Assembly (NCBI GenBank): GCA_903813345.2 | Contig: CAIIXF020000003.1 | Coordinates: 4,673,815-4,737,814, forward strand | DNA length: 64,000 bases | Reading direction: 5' to 3' | Source of the DNA: Owenia fusiformis | Taxonomy: Eukaryota > Annelida > Polychaeta > Sabellida > Oweniidae | In this document: positions 1-14,400 of the stretch, piece by piece | Numbering within the stretch: position 1 is the first letter of the stretch | How the letters are laid out: every line of letters starts with the position of its first letter | Notes under the pieces: generated by a model | Seen by the model: only the letters and a program-made list of their open reading frames with translations | Database searches by the model: none | What the model was told of the DNA's origin: nothing | Made by a program: the position numbers and the translations under genes

Positions 1-1780
1 ATCCCAGGTATAAACAAATAGTATTTGATAAATTGTTTCCATCAGTAACGAAAAGCAATCTATAAAAATAAAACCAAACAGCAATATTTAGAAACAACTT
101 ATTGTCGTCAGCATCTATAATAATCGCACACAACTTTACTGGGCTGCTTTGGTTTATATTGAACTGGCTTATTACACTATTCTATTCGCTAAATGTTTAC
201 ACATTTCTATCCATATACTGGTACAACCGCCTGTTACAGCACTGACACTAACACTTATATAGTATATTTTTGCTTATTTATTTGCACACTTTTACAACAG
301 TGGCACATGGGTCCTGAGATCCAAGGGCGGCAATATATATATTAAAAGTACATGTAGAACACATATTAAAACAATATATTGTAAAAACATTAACCATATA
401 TTTCATGTTTTATATCATTATGTATCTTTAATAAAAAACGTTTAGAGAATTGATCGAATAAAATCTCTTCTTCTTTGCCCCATAAGTCACCCACCCTATC
501 TCCCAAACCCAATTCATTTTGCAATCAGGGCTTACAGATGAGAATTCCAATGATACTTCGAGGTTACATTTAGATGAAATTTCATTTTAGAAAGGTATTC
601 TATAGTTTGTGTGTTCATTTTTGGTAATTGTAATTTATATTAAATAGTGAAACAGTTCTAAATTAGAGGCTTCAAGGTCAAGGTCACAATATCATATAAT
701 ATTTTATAAACAAAACCAACTGAATGACCTCCTTGAAAGTCCTGAAAAGTATACACACTGCCTCAGATTTAATCAGGTGACTGGAAACGTTCTAGAATTT
801 GGCATATTCTAGAAAGCCCAGAATTTACCTCAACTATATTTGGAAAGAACTTATTTAAGCTGGTTAAACATAACCAAATGGCTTCTTACTCAGGGAAGGT
901 TATATGTCAGAATTAAGCGCACAACAGAAGTCATTAAATAAACATTAAGGTCATTTAATTGGAGAACTATCATCGAGTATCATCAAACATTGTGGACTGC
1001 CATGAGATTTGTGGACTATTATGGGATACTATTTGATCGATTCTCATAAACATTATCGGATCACATCGAACATATTGGATCATATCCATAATCATCATTG
1101 GACAACTTATCAAGATTTACGGATATTTATCAACATTGCTAAACAAATTAGGCGTATCACCGATTGAACATTACTTAAATATTTAATCTAATTTTTATAT
1201 TATTGCTATTTTAATTTAGTTTCTAAAATATATATTGTTATAATTAATACTAATTGCTGTGTTCCCTTTCTGTTAATATCCGTAACACTTCCTAGTGAAT
1301 ATAGATTGGAAGGGATCTTCTCAGATAACAATTATGTTGTCGTTAATACAACAATTATACGATAAAACTCATATTAGCTATTAATAAACAAATAATACTG
1401 CTGAGACAATACCACATATTTGCACTTACTGCAATTACGTTTGATAGGAAGAAATGTTGATTTACTTTAGGCCTTTCCACTTTAAATATCTGCTCTAACC
1501 AATTTTTCGTTTACGTACAATTTAAAAATATGTATAAATATTACGCTGTTTTACAACTTTATTGCATAGTGATTCCCTCCATTAATTTGTATAACTGTCT
1601 ACGATAATATGCAAGTATTAAACAAAAACAAAAATGAATGTCTTGTAACCTGTTTTGTTGTTTTTAATAGTTTATTGAGTAAAACAAGTACGATGATATC
1701 GTATGAAGTAAGTATAGTATTTTTGATTATGGTTTTATCAAGACAGAAATCATACTTTACTTGTTTGTTAAGTAAATTGA
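1..1780. other. AT-rich non-coding stretch
   Basis: No open frame with recognisable protein content and no clear repeat was seen. The sequence is AT-rich and lies upstream of the VWA gene. Distal regulatory sequence is possible but nothing specific can be pointed to. Confidence 0.4.
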
Positions 1781-1784
1781 CAAC

Positions 1785-1900
1785 TCATGGGAGTGTTCAT
1801 CAACATGAGGGATGGGATGTAAGGAGTGTTCATCAACATGAGGGATGGGATGTAAGGAGTGTTCATCAAAATGAGAGATGGAGTATTCATCAACATGAAG
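1785..1900. repeat. Short tandem repeat, about 33 bp unit, 3 copies
   Basis: The block gtgttcatcaacatgaggga recurs three times, followed by a shorter fourth copy with cattcatcaacatgaa. It yields spurious short ORFs on both strands. It lies about 400 bp upstream of the VWA gene start. Confidence 0.8.
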
Positions 1901-2103
1901 ATCACTAGATAAATTCGAATATGCGTTATTAAAAATGTAGAATTGTAAAACATATGTAAAGTTGACCACTTCTGTAAGTTTAAAATGTATTTCTATTAAA
2001 CAAACGATTTAACGATATAATATGTTAGGCCTTACCAGAGACCCGTGTCCACCTTGTAGAGCTATACTAGCACATGCCGTGGTGATATAGTGATATCGTT
2101 TGT

Positions 2104-2111
2104 GTATTTAA
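2104..2111 (+). promoter_or_regulatory. Possible TATA-like box of the VWA gene
   Basis: The string tatttaaa lies about 190 bp upstream of the preferred ATG at 2303. This is weak evidence, because such strings are frequent in AT-rich DNA. Confidence 0.2.
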
Positions 2112-2302
2112 ACTACATAATACAACCGTCTGTTACTATTACTAGACTGGAACAGTGAATAGGCGTAAGTGATTATTCATCTAAGAATATGGAGACGTCT
2201 TGATTGTCTAAGAAGTGCGAACTAGATTTTGGAAAACACAGGACAATAAGCATGGATATTATTACTATGTTATTTGACAAATGTATATGCACGATAAGGA
2301 CA

Positions 2303-2450
2303 ATGTTTCTTTATAGAAATTATAAATTATTAACAGTGTTGATTTTATTGCAAATGGAGTTAGCATCTTGTTCCTTCTTTGGCCCCCGGTTTAAACTTCC
2401 AACATATCATGGACCAATAAGAGAGCCGCCGTTCTTCACGAACATCTCTG
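2303..2450 (+). CDS. VWA gene exon 1: signal peptide
   Basis: The exon gives 49 codons plus one base (phase 1) and ends ATCTCTG before the donor gtaagt. ATG 2303 is preferred because it places a signal peptide at the N-terminus. In-frame ATGs at 2252 and 2267 would add about 12-17 residues before it. The exon's 3' edge is the seed of the 63-bp array that follows. Confidence 0.65.
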
Positions 2451-5400
2451 GTAAGTGATTTAAGTGTACATTATCCATACTAAGGGATTCACCTCTCTTC
2501 ACGAACATCTCTGGTAAGTGATTTAAGTGTACATTATCCATACTAAGGGGTTCATCTCTCTTCATTAACAGTTCTGTTAAGTGATTGAAGTGAACATTAT
2601 CCACACTAAGGGATTCATCTCTCTTCATTAACAGTTCTGTTAAGTGATTGAAGTGAACATTATCCACACTAAGGGATTCATCTCTCTTCATTAACAGTTC
2701 TGTTAAGTGATTGAAGTGAACATTATCCACACTAAGGGATTCATCTCTCTTCATTAACAGTTCTGTTAAGTGATTGAAGTGAACATTATCCACACTAAGG
2801 GATTCATCTCTCTTCATTAACAGTTCTGTTAAGTGATTGAAGTGAACATTATCCACACTAAGGGATTCATCTCTCTTCATTAACAGTTCTGTTAAGTGAT
2901 TGAAGTGAACATTATCCACACTAAGGGATTCATCTCTCTTCATTAACAGTTCTGTTAAGTGATTGAAGTGAACATTATCCACACTAAGGGATTCATCTCT
3001 CTTCATTAACAGTTCTGTTAAGTTATTGAAGTGAACATTATCCACACTAAGGGATTCATCTCTCTTCATTAACAGTTCTGTTAAGTTATTGAAGTGAACA
3101 TTATCCACACTAAGGGATTCATCTCTCTTCATTAACAGTTCAGTTAAGTGATTGAAGTGAACATTATCCACACTAAGGGATTCATCTCTCTTCATTAACA
3201 GTTCTGTTAAGTTATTGAAGTGAACATTATCCACACTAAGGGATTCATCTCTCTTCATTAACAGTTCTGTTAAGTGATTGAAGTGAACATTATCCACACT
3301 AAGGGATTCATCTCTCTTCATTAACAGTTCTGTTAAGTTATTGAAGTGAACATTATCCATACTAAGGGATTCATCTCTCTTCATTAACAGTTCTGTTAAG
3401 TGATTGAAGTGAACATTATCCACACTAAGGGATTCATCTCTCTTCATTAACAGTTCTGTTAAGTGATTGAAGTGTACATTATCCACACTAAGGGATTCAT
3501 CTTTCTTCATTAACAGTTCTGTTAAGTGATTGAAGTTTACATTATCAACATTGGGATTCATCTTTCTTCATTAACAGTTCTGTTAGTGATTGAAGTTTAC
3601 ATTATCCATACTAAGGGATTCACCTCTCCTCATTAACAGTTCTGTTAAGTGATTGAAGTGAACATTATCCATACTAAGGGATTCACCTCTCTTCATTAAC
3701 AGTTCTGTTAAGTGATTGAAGTTTACATTATCCATACTGAGGGATTCATCTTTCTTCATTAACAGTTCTGTTAAGTGATTGAAGTGTACATTATCCATAC
3801 TGAGGGATTCATCTTTCTTCATTAACAGTTCTGTTAAGTGATTGAAGTTTACATTATCAATACTAGGGATTCAACTTTTTTCATTAACAGTTCTGTTAAG
3901 TGATTGAAGTGTACATTATCCACACTAAGGGATTCATCTCTCTTCATTAACAGTTCTGTTAGGTGATTGAAGTGTACATTATCCATACTGAGGGATTCAT
4001 CTTTCTTCATTAACAGTTCTGTTAAGTGATTGAAGTGAACATTATCAATACTAGGGATTCAACTTTTTTCATTAACAGTTCTGTTAAGTGATTGAAGTGA
4101 ACATTATCCATACTGAGGGATTCATCTTTCTTCATTAACAGTTCTGTTAAGTGATTGAAGTGAACATTATCAATACTAGGGATTCATCTTTCTTCATTAA
4201 CAGTTCTGTTAAGTGATTGAAGTGAACATTATCCACACTAAGGGATTCATCTCTCTTCATTAACAGTTCTGTTAAGTGATTGAAGTGAACATTATCCATA
4301 CTAAGGGATTCATCTTTCTTCATTAACAGTTCTGTTAAGTGATTGAAGTTTACATTATCAATACTAGGGATTCATCTTTCTTCATTAACAGTTCTGTTAA
4401 GTGATTGAAGTTTACATTATCAACATTGGGATTCATCTTTCTTCATTAGCAGTTCTGTTAAGTGATTGAAGTGTATATTACCCATACAAAGGGATTCATC
4501 TTTCTTCATTAACAGATCTGGTATGTAATTGAAGTGTACATTACTCACACGACCGTTTAACTAAAGCAGGTCAAATTGATATAATTTAACAAATGTCGAC
4601 AAGAGGTAAATTCAGAATTTTAATTAGCAATTTCAGGCCGTTCGAGAAATATTGCTTATTTTGGAATAACTTTTCTTCCCTTGATTTGTCCTTTGAGAAA
4701 CCTAAACAACATTGGAGACATATATCTGACCTTATTCCATACAAATGCCATGACAATCAATTAAGTATTGACAGAGTTATGGCCACTATGGTAACCACTG
4801 TCACGGGTATGCGGGGCAAACCTAAAGTTTTACATGATAGTCCATTTGTCATTTTCTGAACGTATAAATATTTAAAAGTATGATGTTTTTCTGTGTTAAT
4901 ACTATCATTAGGGATTATTGGAGTGATTTAGCTGGGTTGCCAAAAAATAACTTTGGGGAAAATTTTTGTATCTATTATCATGGTAACATACCAGGTATAT
5001 GGTGGTATCCAAACGCTAAGTCAATAGTCAACGCCATGTTAAGCGATTGCACCCCTCCCTAATCAGCCTATATCATTTTTTCCCCAAACAAACTTTTTGG
5101 GCAACCCAGTTAAATCACTTCAGAAAACCCTTATTATCATGAATCGACCATAAAACATCGTACTTTTAACAATTTCTAGGTTCACTATTGGATGTATAGG
5201 GGTGACAAATGGACTATGAAGAATTATTGTTATACTTCAAATAACCACTTTTTGATGAATCAAACAGTTATATGGTGAAATTCGTACTATGTATTAATTA
5301 ATTAACTAAGACCCATGGTATCACAATATAATAAATCTTTAGAGGAATATCCCATCACAATCCAAATCAGCTGATGTCTGCAGTAAACACCTCCAGGTGT

Positions 5401-8400
5401 GAATTGATGCCAATTAATGATGTCTACTTTGAGCACCCAGGCAGGTAGCTAGCTTTTACCAAGGTCACTTATCAAGAAATTCCAGGGGAATTCACATTTG
5501 ACAGTTGGCCCAAAATCACTTAAATGTGCCCAGAAGTCAGAGTGGTGAAAAACTGTATATTTTTGAAAGAATTTTAGCCAGGTCGTATCGGTCCTAACCC
5601 CCTGGCTGACGCCCATCCCCCGTTTGCTACGGGCCTGTGAAGTGAAGATGAATCAGATTAGGAAGTGACCCTGGAATGAATTAATTATAACTTTACTTCA
5701 TATCCCAAGATTTAAAAAGTAATATCTGATATAGCTGTGAGTCAGAACTTTGCCCTCCATACCTATGACAATGGTTACCAATTTACTGTCAGGCTATTTT
5801 CACATATACGTTCTGGAAGTTTAATGAAGACTAAAGTAAAAGAACAAAAGTTATGAAGTAGGTGGAATAAGTGCGAAGAAAGGAACACATCTTCAGAGTT
5901 GGTTTAATTATAAGCAGCTTGTATTATGATTTATGTTATGGCATTACTTTAATTGCAATTTGTTCAGAGGCGTGTGAAATGTATTTATATGTCATTGATC
6001 TAGTTCAAACAGGGAAGGGAATATACGAGAGGTGATCATGAAGTTGTTATATTATCTCTCTCTGTTTTGTATAACATATTGACATTCTCACATTTAGTGA
6101 AATAAAAAGCCTATGATTTTACCGATCAAAATATGACAGAAGGGGGAATTAACCCCAGAGATCAAAGATGACGTTCGCTTATAATGTAAACCTGTATTGA
6201 GATGACCCACGTCTCTGATTGGTCCAAATCATAAACAAAAATTGTGGATTCAAAATTTTCTAATAACGCCTCGAATAGTATTATGTTAATTTCTGGCGTG
6301 TTCACCAATAGCATAGCTTGTTATTTCACATCAAGATAAAGAAAGATGTAAAGAATATGATAACATCGAATAAAACATCACAACGATGCGTTATATTCGA
6401 AAACTAACTGGTGAGAATTTGCGCAAACGGAGGCGGTACGCAAGAGACGTAATATGTCAGTCACCGCTAAAGCTCTGGGGGTTCCCCCTCTCTTTATGAC
6501 TGGGGACGAGGTATATTGTATACATGACAACGGTACATGTATGTCGAATATACTGTAAATAAAATCGGATGACAACGGACGGTATAATTATCGAGAAAGG
6601 CAACGGTAATGTGTTTGGTTCCCGTTGTGATTTCTCCCACGTTCAAACACAATAAATCAACAAAGTCCCTTGTCACATCTTACCATATGTCGTCGTCTCT
6701 GGTCATTGTTTGAAATTCAGATTCTGTTGTGATTGACGATATGGAAGACGATATATTGTGGTGATTCACGATCACATTTGATCGAAATTAGGATTTCATA
6801 TAATACTTTAGAGCTGATTACAGAATTGGCGACGATAACCCCCTTATCACACCAAACTAGTTCTTACCCGTTCTTGCCAGTCCTACGAAAATGTCGTAAA
6901 ACGGGCTCAATCTGACTGTGGTCGGGAAATATGTCATATCCAGCAATCGTAATGTTAAATCGGACATCACCTTATCTCCTAACTGGTACTATTACTGAGA
7001 TTTCATATCAACACTTTAGTCTACTAAATTAATGTTTAAAACTCATATATGTGAGCGTTACTGTAGGGTCATTTCATACAGCCTATAAACGCCGCCCTTT
7101 CATCAAATGTATTTTCTGGTTTCCTTATTTCGCCAATTTCTTGAGAAATTGATGGATAATTTCAAGATTATATGATCAGACACATAAACACGGCATATAC
7201 CACATACGTTTCTCATACTTAGTTGTTGTTTTTTAGTTGTTGTTTTTTTTGTTGAACCATATTTTACGTACATGGATAACTGTATTTTATTTACAAGTAG
7301 GCTGCATCTTGTAGACCAAAACATAGCATCAAGTTTCACTAGAGCTGCTTAGAACACTTCTTATCAGATGTGTTGACAGCTCTCCTGATAAAGAAAGTGT
7401 CTGGTAATTTCTGGATTTGTCTAAATTAATTAGCTACTTCGTTCAAAAACAGTCTTCAATACGTCCATCTCATTCGCAGTTCGTTCAGGTCGCACCACGT
7501 CGGTGTGCAACGTCATATAACGCGTCCCTTAGTCTAGAAGGTCATCATGACCTGATTACAGAACGGTATAGTCGCCATCGAATTTTGAATCGATTCAAAA
7601 TTTTCTAAATCACGATCCCCGTCCGGAAAAGTCGAAGTTCGTAGACAAACCGTAGAACGTTGTAGCTACATTCATTCCGGTCACACACAGTTTAAAACCA
7701 GTTTTGAAGAACGCAGTGGCAACTTGTTTGGTGTGATAGCTATATATTTGCTCGTTGATAAATACGTTCTTAAAGACAGTCTTTCTGAACCACTTGGTTG
7801 CTCATTAGACCTTATAAGGCAAGTCACATCCATTAGGCTTGTCAATCAAATCCTTATCCAATCAGCTAATAGTGATGCTTTATGGGATAATATTTATGTT
7901 TATAAACATAACAAAAGCACATGTTATAATTTCATACTTTACAGTCAGTGAACATGAACTGAATGATAGCAATTGACCAACATTTTTTAAACTAAGAGTC
8001 TTTATACAATTTGTTATGCTTGCTACATAGATTTTCCAGTTAATATTTGTTAAGTAAATGTAGGTCTCCTTTAGGTAAATTGATTCATGTTCTAATAATC
8101 CCTAACATCTAAATTTGATATCATAAAGCAATTGCTTTTGGGGTCATTTCATGAATTAAATGTAGATACCAGCACAAAAGCTTAAAATGTATGGGGAATT
8201 CTGTACAAATTGAAAAATTGTATTGGTTCTTTCATCTGGTCCCTACCTACCACAAAGGGTTGCAGTCATTCATGCCCTTCATTTATGCAATAATTCTGCA
8301 CTTTTCAACCTCTATTACCATGTTGTACCAGGGTGTCTCCAAATTTGAAATTGATGATATTTTATATTTATGTAACCATATGCAAATGGTAAGAGATAAT

Positions 8401-11400
8401 GAATTGTCCCATTTCCTAGGGGTGTTCCATATGAGACCCGTTCTAATACATTTTCTCTCAGGTAAAAACCCTTTGTAAACAGGTTTTAGGACAAATGGAA
8501 CCTCCAAAATAGTGAATTTGTGCTTGTGTTGTGAAGTAGACCTCATTCTTACACAGTCATTATACAGTGAACATGTCTCAACCATCAGAAAAACAGAGTG
8601 CTGATGTTCAAGATTGAACTAACAGGATATGAAACAATAAATTAAAGACAGAGCTATCTTCACATTGACTTGCCGAAAGTACTCGTAAAAGCAAGTTTGA
8701 GCAAAAAGAAACTTTTGATAAATCATCAAACTCTTGAAAAGGCAATAGATGACTTTCTTATATCAATGTTAGTCAAGTGAACCATGATCAAGTACATTGC
8801 AGTAATCGCAAGTCTTTGGAACAGTATACAATTATCTTGAAGTCTTTTACATCAAGCAAATACATTGGATTTTGTAATTATATAATGTCTTTGGAGTCAT
8901 ATCTTTAATATACCATATGTAGGTAAGTAAATGACACATTTCTTATGATTAACAGTAGTATGAATTATGTTTTATTGAAATGGTACTTATAACATGTGCT
9001 TTTGAAAGATTTACAAACGATACATCATGTGACCCTAAATACCTCACCTCATTGGTTGAAATTTGAATTAGGCCACTCCTCTTAATTAAAAAAATTACCA
9101 ATTTTCAAATAAGGATTTCTAAAAAAGTAAAGCATAATTGCAATAATTGATTAAAAGATTTCAAGGAGAATGTATTCATAAACGTCTGTGACAATTTTTA
9201 TGGTGATCTGTTGGCTACCACTAACAGAAAATCAAAATTATTCCTCTTGATTAGAATTTTTCATATTCCTAATATTTTCAAATTGAGAATGACTCCATTT
9301 TTACTGGTCAAGCTGCTTTTATAGTGGAGGCTCTGTCTTTAATCAGTTTTAACCCGTTTGTCATTAGTTCTTCCTCGTTCTTTATACGTCCTCAGACAGT
9401 TCAACTCGTTGTAAAAACGTCCCTAGTAGGATTGAAGTACGACGGTTCCGTTCGTAGTAGGCCCAGCTCGTCGTTAGTAGGTTGTCACTCGTTCTAATTG
9501 TAGAACGTGACGACCAAGAGAACATTTTGAGCATGTTCTAAGTTCTAGAGGACCTACCCGTTCGAGTACGTTCGATGAAGTTTTAAATAGACCCCAAACG
9601 GTTCTAAGTACGTCCGGTCCGTTCGTACACAGTTGAAGCCCGTTTTCGAGAACGTAGTGAGAACAAGTTTGGTGTGATAGTACGGTTAGGCCCCTGATGA
9701 ATTTAAGCGATTCGGACAACGGTATCTGACTTTACCGTTGGTAGGGTGTTCCGATGTGAAGAAGTCCTTGAACATTGCACATTCCGTGAGCATTTCATTA
9801 AAGTACAATAATAGAAACGAAAACTGAAGAAATCTTATCGGGACTTAGTGCAAATCCCTCGTATTTGTATTTAGATCATTGAATATGGTAAATACATGCC
9901 CTATACCCAAGTATCTAATTCTGAGTTTGATGCGTATTAATGATTTATTTTACAAAATATGTGATTTATGATATGTTATAAATCCGCAATAGCAAAATAG
10001 AAACCTCGATAACTGTTATGACCTTTCAATTCCCGATCACTTGTTAAGAAAATCTCATCATTTGTGCCTTTGATTTATGCCTTAAGTGTTAGTATTAATA
10101 TTACATTATTACTAGATGTGGTTTTAACAGCAATTATAGTTCCAACGACATAATTATGGTTTTAATGGCTTTGTCTGAATAAAAAGAAATAGCTATTGAT
10201 GGCGAATACCGAGAAAAAATAGCACGAGAAACACATGTCTAGAGGTTCATTAGACCGTTTGCTATAGCACATGTGTATTTGAGGAGAACAAAAATGAGAA
10301 AAATCATATGTCATTCTATATTCGAAATATAAAAGCATTTGGGTTTGGCTACTCATACTTTTATATTTCCAATAATTAAAGAATCATACGTGATTCGTTA
10401 TTCTGTAACCCCACTTAGGTAGCAACACAATATAATGAACTGTATTGTATCTTAAGAATTTCACTCTTCTATACCTTGCATTTGGTGTTCATGAGCAACC
10501 CATTTGGTTTATAAGAAATCATTATGTTATTTGTTTTTATTTGTCTGTTCCTTATTCATGATTTATCGGATGACTATTAGATGTTAATAAGGTACTCTCA
10601 AAAATATGCTAAACAATACATTTAGACAAACAGAGTATCTTATGCATTTCTAGGGGTTGGGTATAGTAGAGTGAATATATAGTTGTAACTAAGAAAACTG
10701 CATTCTTTTCCTATTTAAAAAAAATGTTGACACTTGGCAAGCAATCCAAAATTAGAATTGCATAAAATACACCGACTGTCACATGCGGTGCACTAAAGCT
10801 GATCTAATAACTCCTATGAACTCATTAAATAGTTAAATAGTAAACACAAAAGAAATCAAATTTTAAACTGTACCTGACAGATATGTTACCCCCCTATCAC
10901 ACCAAACTAGTCCTTACCCGTTCTTGCCAGTCCTACGAAAACGTCGTAAAACGGGCTCAATCTGGCTGTGGTCGGGAAATATGTCTGAAATAATTAGCTT
11001 CTTCGTTCTTAAACAGTCTTCAATACGTCCATCTCGTTCGCAGTTCGTTCAGGTCGCACCACGTCGGTGTGCAACGTCGTAGCAGAACGCGTCCCTTAGT
11101 CTAGAAGGTCAACATGACCTGATTACAGAACGGTATGGTCGCCATCGAATTTTGAATCGATTCAAAATTCTAAAATCACATCCCGTCTGAGAACGTTCAT
11201 AAAGTTTGTAAATAGACCTTAGAAAGTTGCAGCTACGTTCATTCCGTTCGCACACAGTTTAAAACCAGTTTTGAAGAACGCAGTGGCAACTTGTTTGGTG
11301 TGATAGCTATATTTTTGCTAACTCGTTCATAAGCAGTGTTAAATACGTTCTTAATCAGTTTAATCCGTTTGCAATTAGTTCTACCTCGTTCTCAACACGT

Positions 11401-14400
11401 CCTCAGACAGTTCAACACGTTGTTAAAACGTCCCTAGTAGGATTGAAGTACGATGATTCCGTTCGTAGTACGTCCAGCTCGTCGTTAGTACGTTGTCACT
11501 CGTTCTAATAGAGATTTTACATTTTGGCATGCCATCTCCTGATACCTTGGTGAACTAAGTCATGTGATCATTTATATCCAATCAGAATGCATTTCTGCCA
11601 CATAGTGATAGCATAGTGATCCAAAGCTAAACCAAGGTGTAGGAAGGGTTTATATTATCATATAGAAGGGGTGCACTTTTCTAATTGGCCATGGTTGACA
11701 TGCATGTTTGCAAACTTGGTACTTGCATCAAGAGCTCTGACTGGCATCCTAACAAAATAAATTCATACTACACTGATGCCTGGGTCACATTTGCTCCGTT
11801 TGTTCAATATTGTATTCAATTTTGAACAAAATACTCAATCGGCATGGCGCCGTAGTGAAAATCGGAGCAATCTGCATTACTTGTACATAGTGTATACCAA
11901 TAGCCCATTTTCAGCATAGCAATTTCTAAGAAGGGTTTCCAAAATGCTCCATCATGGAATACCTTGACCCTCTCTTCTTACATGATAGACACAGACATGT
12001 TTCTAGAAGATCAGATTCTTTATAACACTTGATCCAAATCTATTTGATATTCAAAATCTAAGTAAACCTCTCTTTTTGAAGAACCAACTATCTATCATAT
12101 TACTCAGATTGGATTAATCAATATTCTCATACCCTCTCCAGTTTGTATGAATGAATGACCCTAAACATCATGTGAAAGACTTCTCAGAAAATGTGCCCAA
12201 TATATTACTCTAAATCATACATGTCATAGGAGCTTTGAAATTTTGAAAAGTTATCTGAAACAAAAATTGTGATCATAAAAAGAGAATGGATTGCTTTCTA
12301 AAGCAAGTTTCTCATTTTTTCTATTTTTAGGAATGAATTCAAATTTTCAAAAGCTTCTATAATTTCAAATAATATATTTGGCACACTTTCTCAAAAATGC
12401 AATAGATTCTGTCTGGTGACCTTTCTAAAAGTCCAACTTTTAACTGTTTTTGAGTCACATTTTCTGAGTCACACTCCTCTGTGTATACTTTCTCCAGTAT
12501 GTATGAATCGAAACTAGGTTAATTTCCCATGTGCCTAAACCAATATTTCATTGTTTTATTTACTTTCTGTGTATGTGTGTATGGACTACTATTTATATTT
12601 TTCCAGTGTATATATGAAACAATAAATTTTAACTGTGTGTATTGACAAATACCATGTACTTTCTCCAGTGTGTATGAGCAAATATTATGTACTTTCACTT
12701 TAACCAATACTCTGTACGTTCATACACACTGGAGAAAGTACATAGTATTTGTTCATACAAAATGTGTGTTCATAAACAATGGAGTACATGATATTTGTTC
12801 ATACATACTGGAGAAAGTATATACACAGGCGTGTTGGTTCATATACATGTCCATACTGGAGAAAGAGCGTAATGTCTCTTCATACACATTATAGATATTG
12901 TGGTACATTAAATTCGTTCATACTCACTGGTTTAGGTACATTTTGTTCGTTCTGACACATTGATTAATTAACAACGTTAGAATGAACAACGTTTTGGTTT
13001 ATGCACAATGGAGAAAGTACAAATCATTTGCTTATGCATGTTGGAGAATGGACACAAAATATTTATTCATACATGCAGGAGAAAGTACAAAAAAATTTGT
13101 TATTGAAAGTGGAGAACCCAATTATATACTTTCTCCAGTTTGTATGAATAAATTCATCAATGTGTTTCATGCAACACATTTTAATGTGTAATTTAAGGTG
13201 CTATGTAAGTTAACAGAAATGACAAAACAAAAAATGTCAAAACCATGCTGGATTCTGAAATTTTTTTGAACCAAGATAACAGAGTTCTGTTGGACCTCCA
13301 GTCAGTTTAACTAGTTCAACATATTTACATGACCGGGAACACAAGGAAATGGTCAGAATGACCATAAACATGATGAAATAACCTTTTCAGCCCTTTGAAA
13401 ATGTGACTGAAAAATAGCTAAAAGTAGGTGCTCAGGAAAGGTCAATGAACAGAATCTCTTGATTTTTTCAGAAAATGTGTCTAATATATTGCTCTAAATG
13501 ATACAATCTTTGAAATTTTAAAAAATTGTCTGAAACAATAATTGCTGTAGTTAAAAGGAAAATAGATCGATTTTAAATTATTTTTTTTTCATTTTTTTCT
13601 TTTTCTGAGAATGATATGAATTTTTTAAAATTGTATCATTTAGAGTAATATATTGGGCACATTTTCTGAAAAAGTCAAAAGATTCTCTTCAGTGACCTTT
13701 CCTGGGCACCTACTCTTAGCTATTTTTCAGTCACATTTTCAGAGGGCTGAAAAGGTTATTTCATCATGTTTATGGTCATTCTGACCATTTTCCTTGTGTT
13801 CCCAGTCATGTAAATGATATGTGGAACTAATTAAACTGAGTGGAGGTCCAAACAGAACTCTGTTATCTTGATTCAAAAAATTTTCAAAATCCAGCATGGT
13901 TTTGACATTTTTTGTTTTGTGATTATCCTGTTAACTTCCATAGCACCTTAATTTGTATTTCCAAGTAAGATTTTTTAGAATTGTGCCTGTTTGTGAAATT
14001 TAGTCAATAAACTAACCATAAATGTCTGCAATAATAGAGAAATCAATAGTGATTTTTTGGGCATTTTGGTAAAGCCTTTGGTTTGTAATGGGAAGATTGT
14101 CTTTATCACTAGTAGAACTGTTCTGCATGGGGTCTTTTGCACAATTGATAAATTATATACTATACTAATACATTACTATATAGATTTGCAATGTCTAGGT
14201 TTTATTCAAGTAACTGACTCCACTGAGTGTGTATTCAAATGTTGTGCTTATAAAATGTATCGACTCCTATACTACCTTTTGAATGAAAATAAACTCTTCC
14301 AACCTTAGTGCACCCATGCCATGGTAAGGACCTTAGGTTGGCATGCCAAAATGTAAAATCTCTAATTGTAGAACGTGACGACCACGAGAACATTTTGAGC

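Larger units (their letters stand above)
6837..9687. mobile_element. DNA transposon family X, copy A, broken by two insertions
   Basis: Ends carry the inverted motif TATCACACCAAACTAGT / AACAAGTTTGGTGTGATA. The body is rich in short CGTTC- and ACGTCC-type subrepeats and codes for nothing recognisable. Comparison with copy B (10887-14556) shows a shared core of about 820 bp plus two extra segments in copy A: about 6925-7415 and 7774-9338. A third internal GTTTGGTGTGATAG lies at about 7725-7740. The superfamily is not assigned. Confidence 0.75.
11511..14362. mobile_element. Inner DNA element with 23-bp terminal inverted repeats
   Basis: The 23-bp left end (11511-11533, GAGATTTTACATTTT...GCATGCC) recurs exactly inverted at 14340-14362. 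Copy A keeps the empty site cgttctaattgtag, so the insertion occurred within TAAT; a TA or TAAT target duplication fits. The 2.85 kb interior holds a hairpin repeat, a palindromic array and a TTAA foldback, but no recognisable transposase. Confidence 0.8.

Noticed and set aside
2407-3561. 384-codon minus-strand ORF with 21-residue repeats
   Set aside because: It is the reverse complement of the 63-bp donor array of the + strand VWA gene. The period is divisible by three, which keeps frames open.
8191-8585. Two overlapping ORFs of 95 and 100 codons
   Set aside because: They lie inside the TTAA-flanked insertion, on opposite strands, with no transposase motif.
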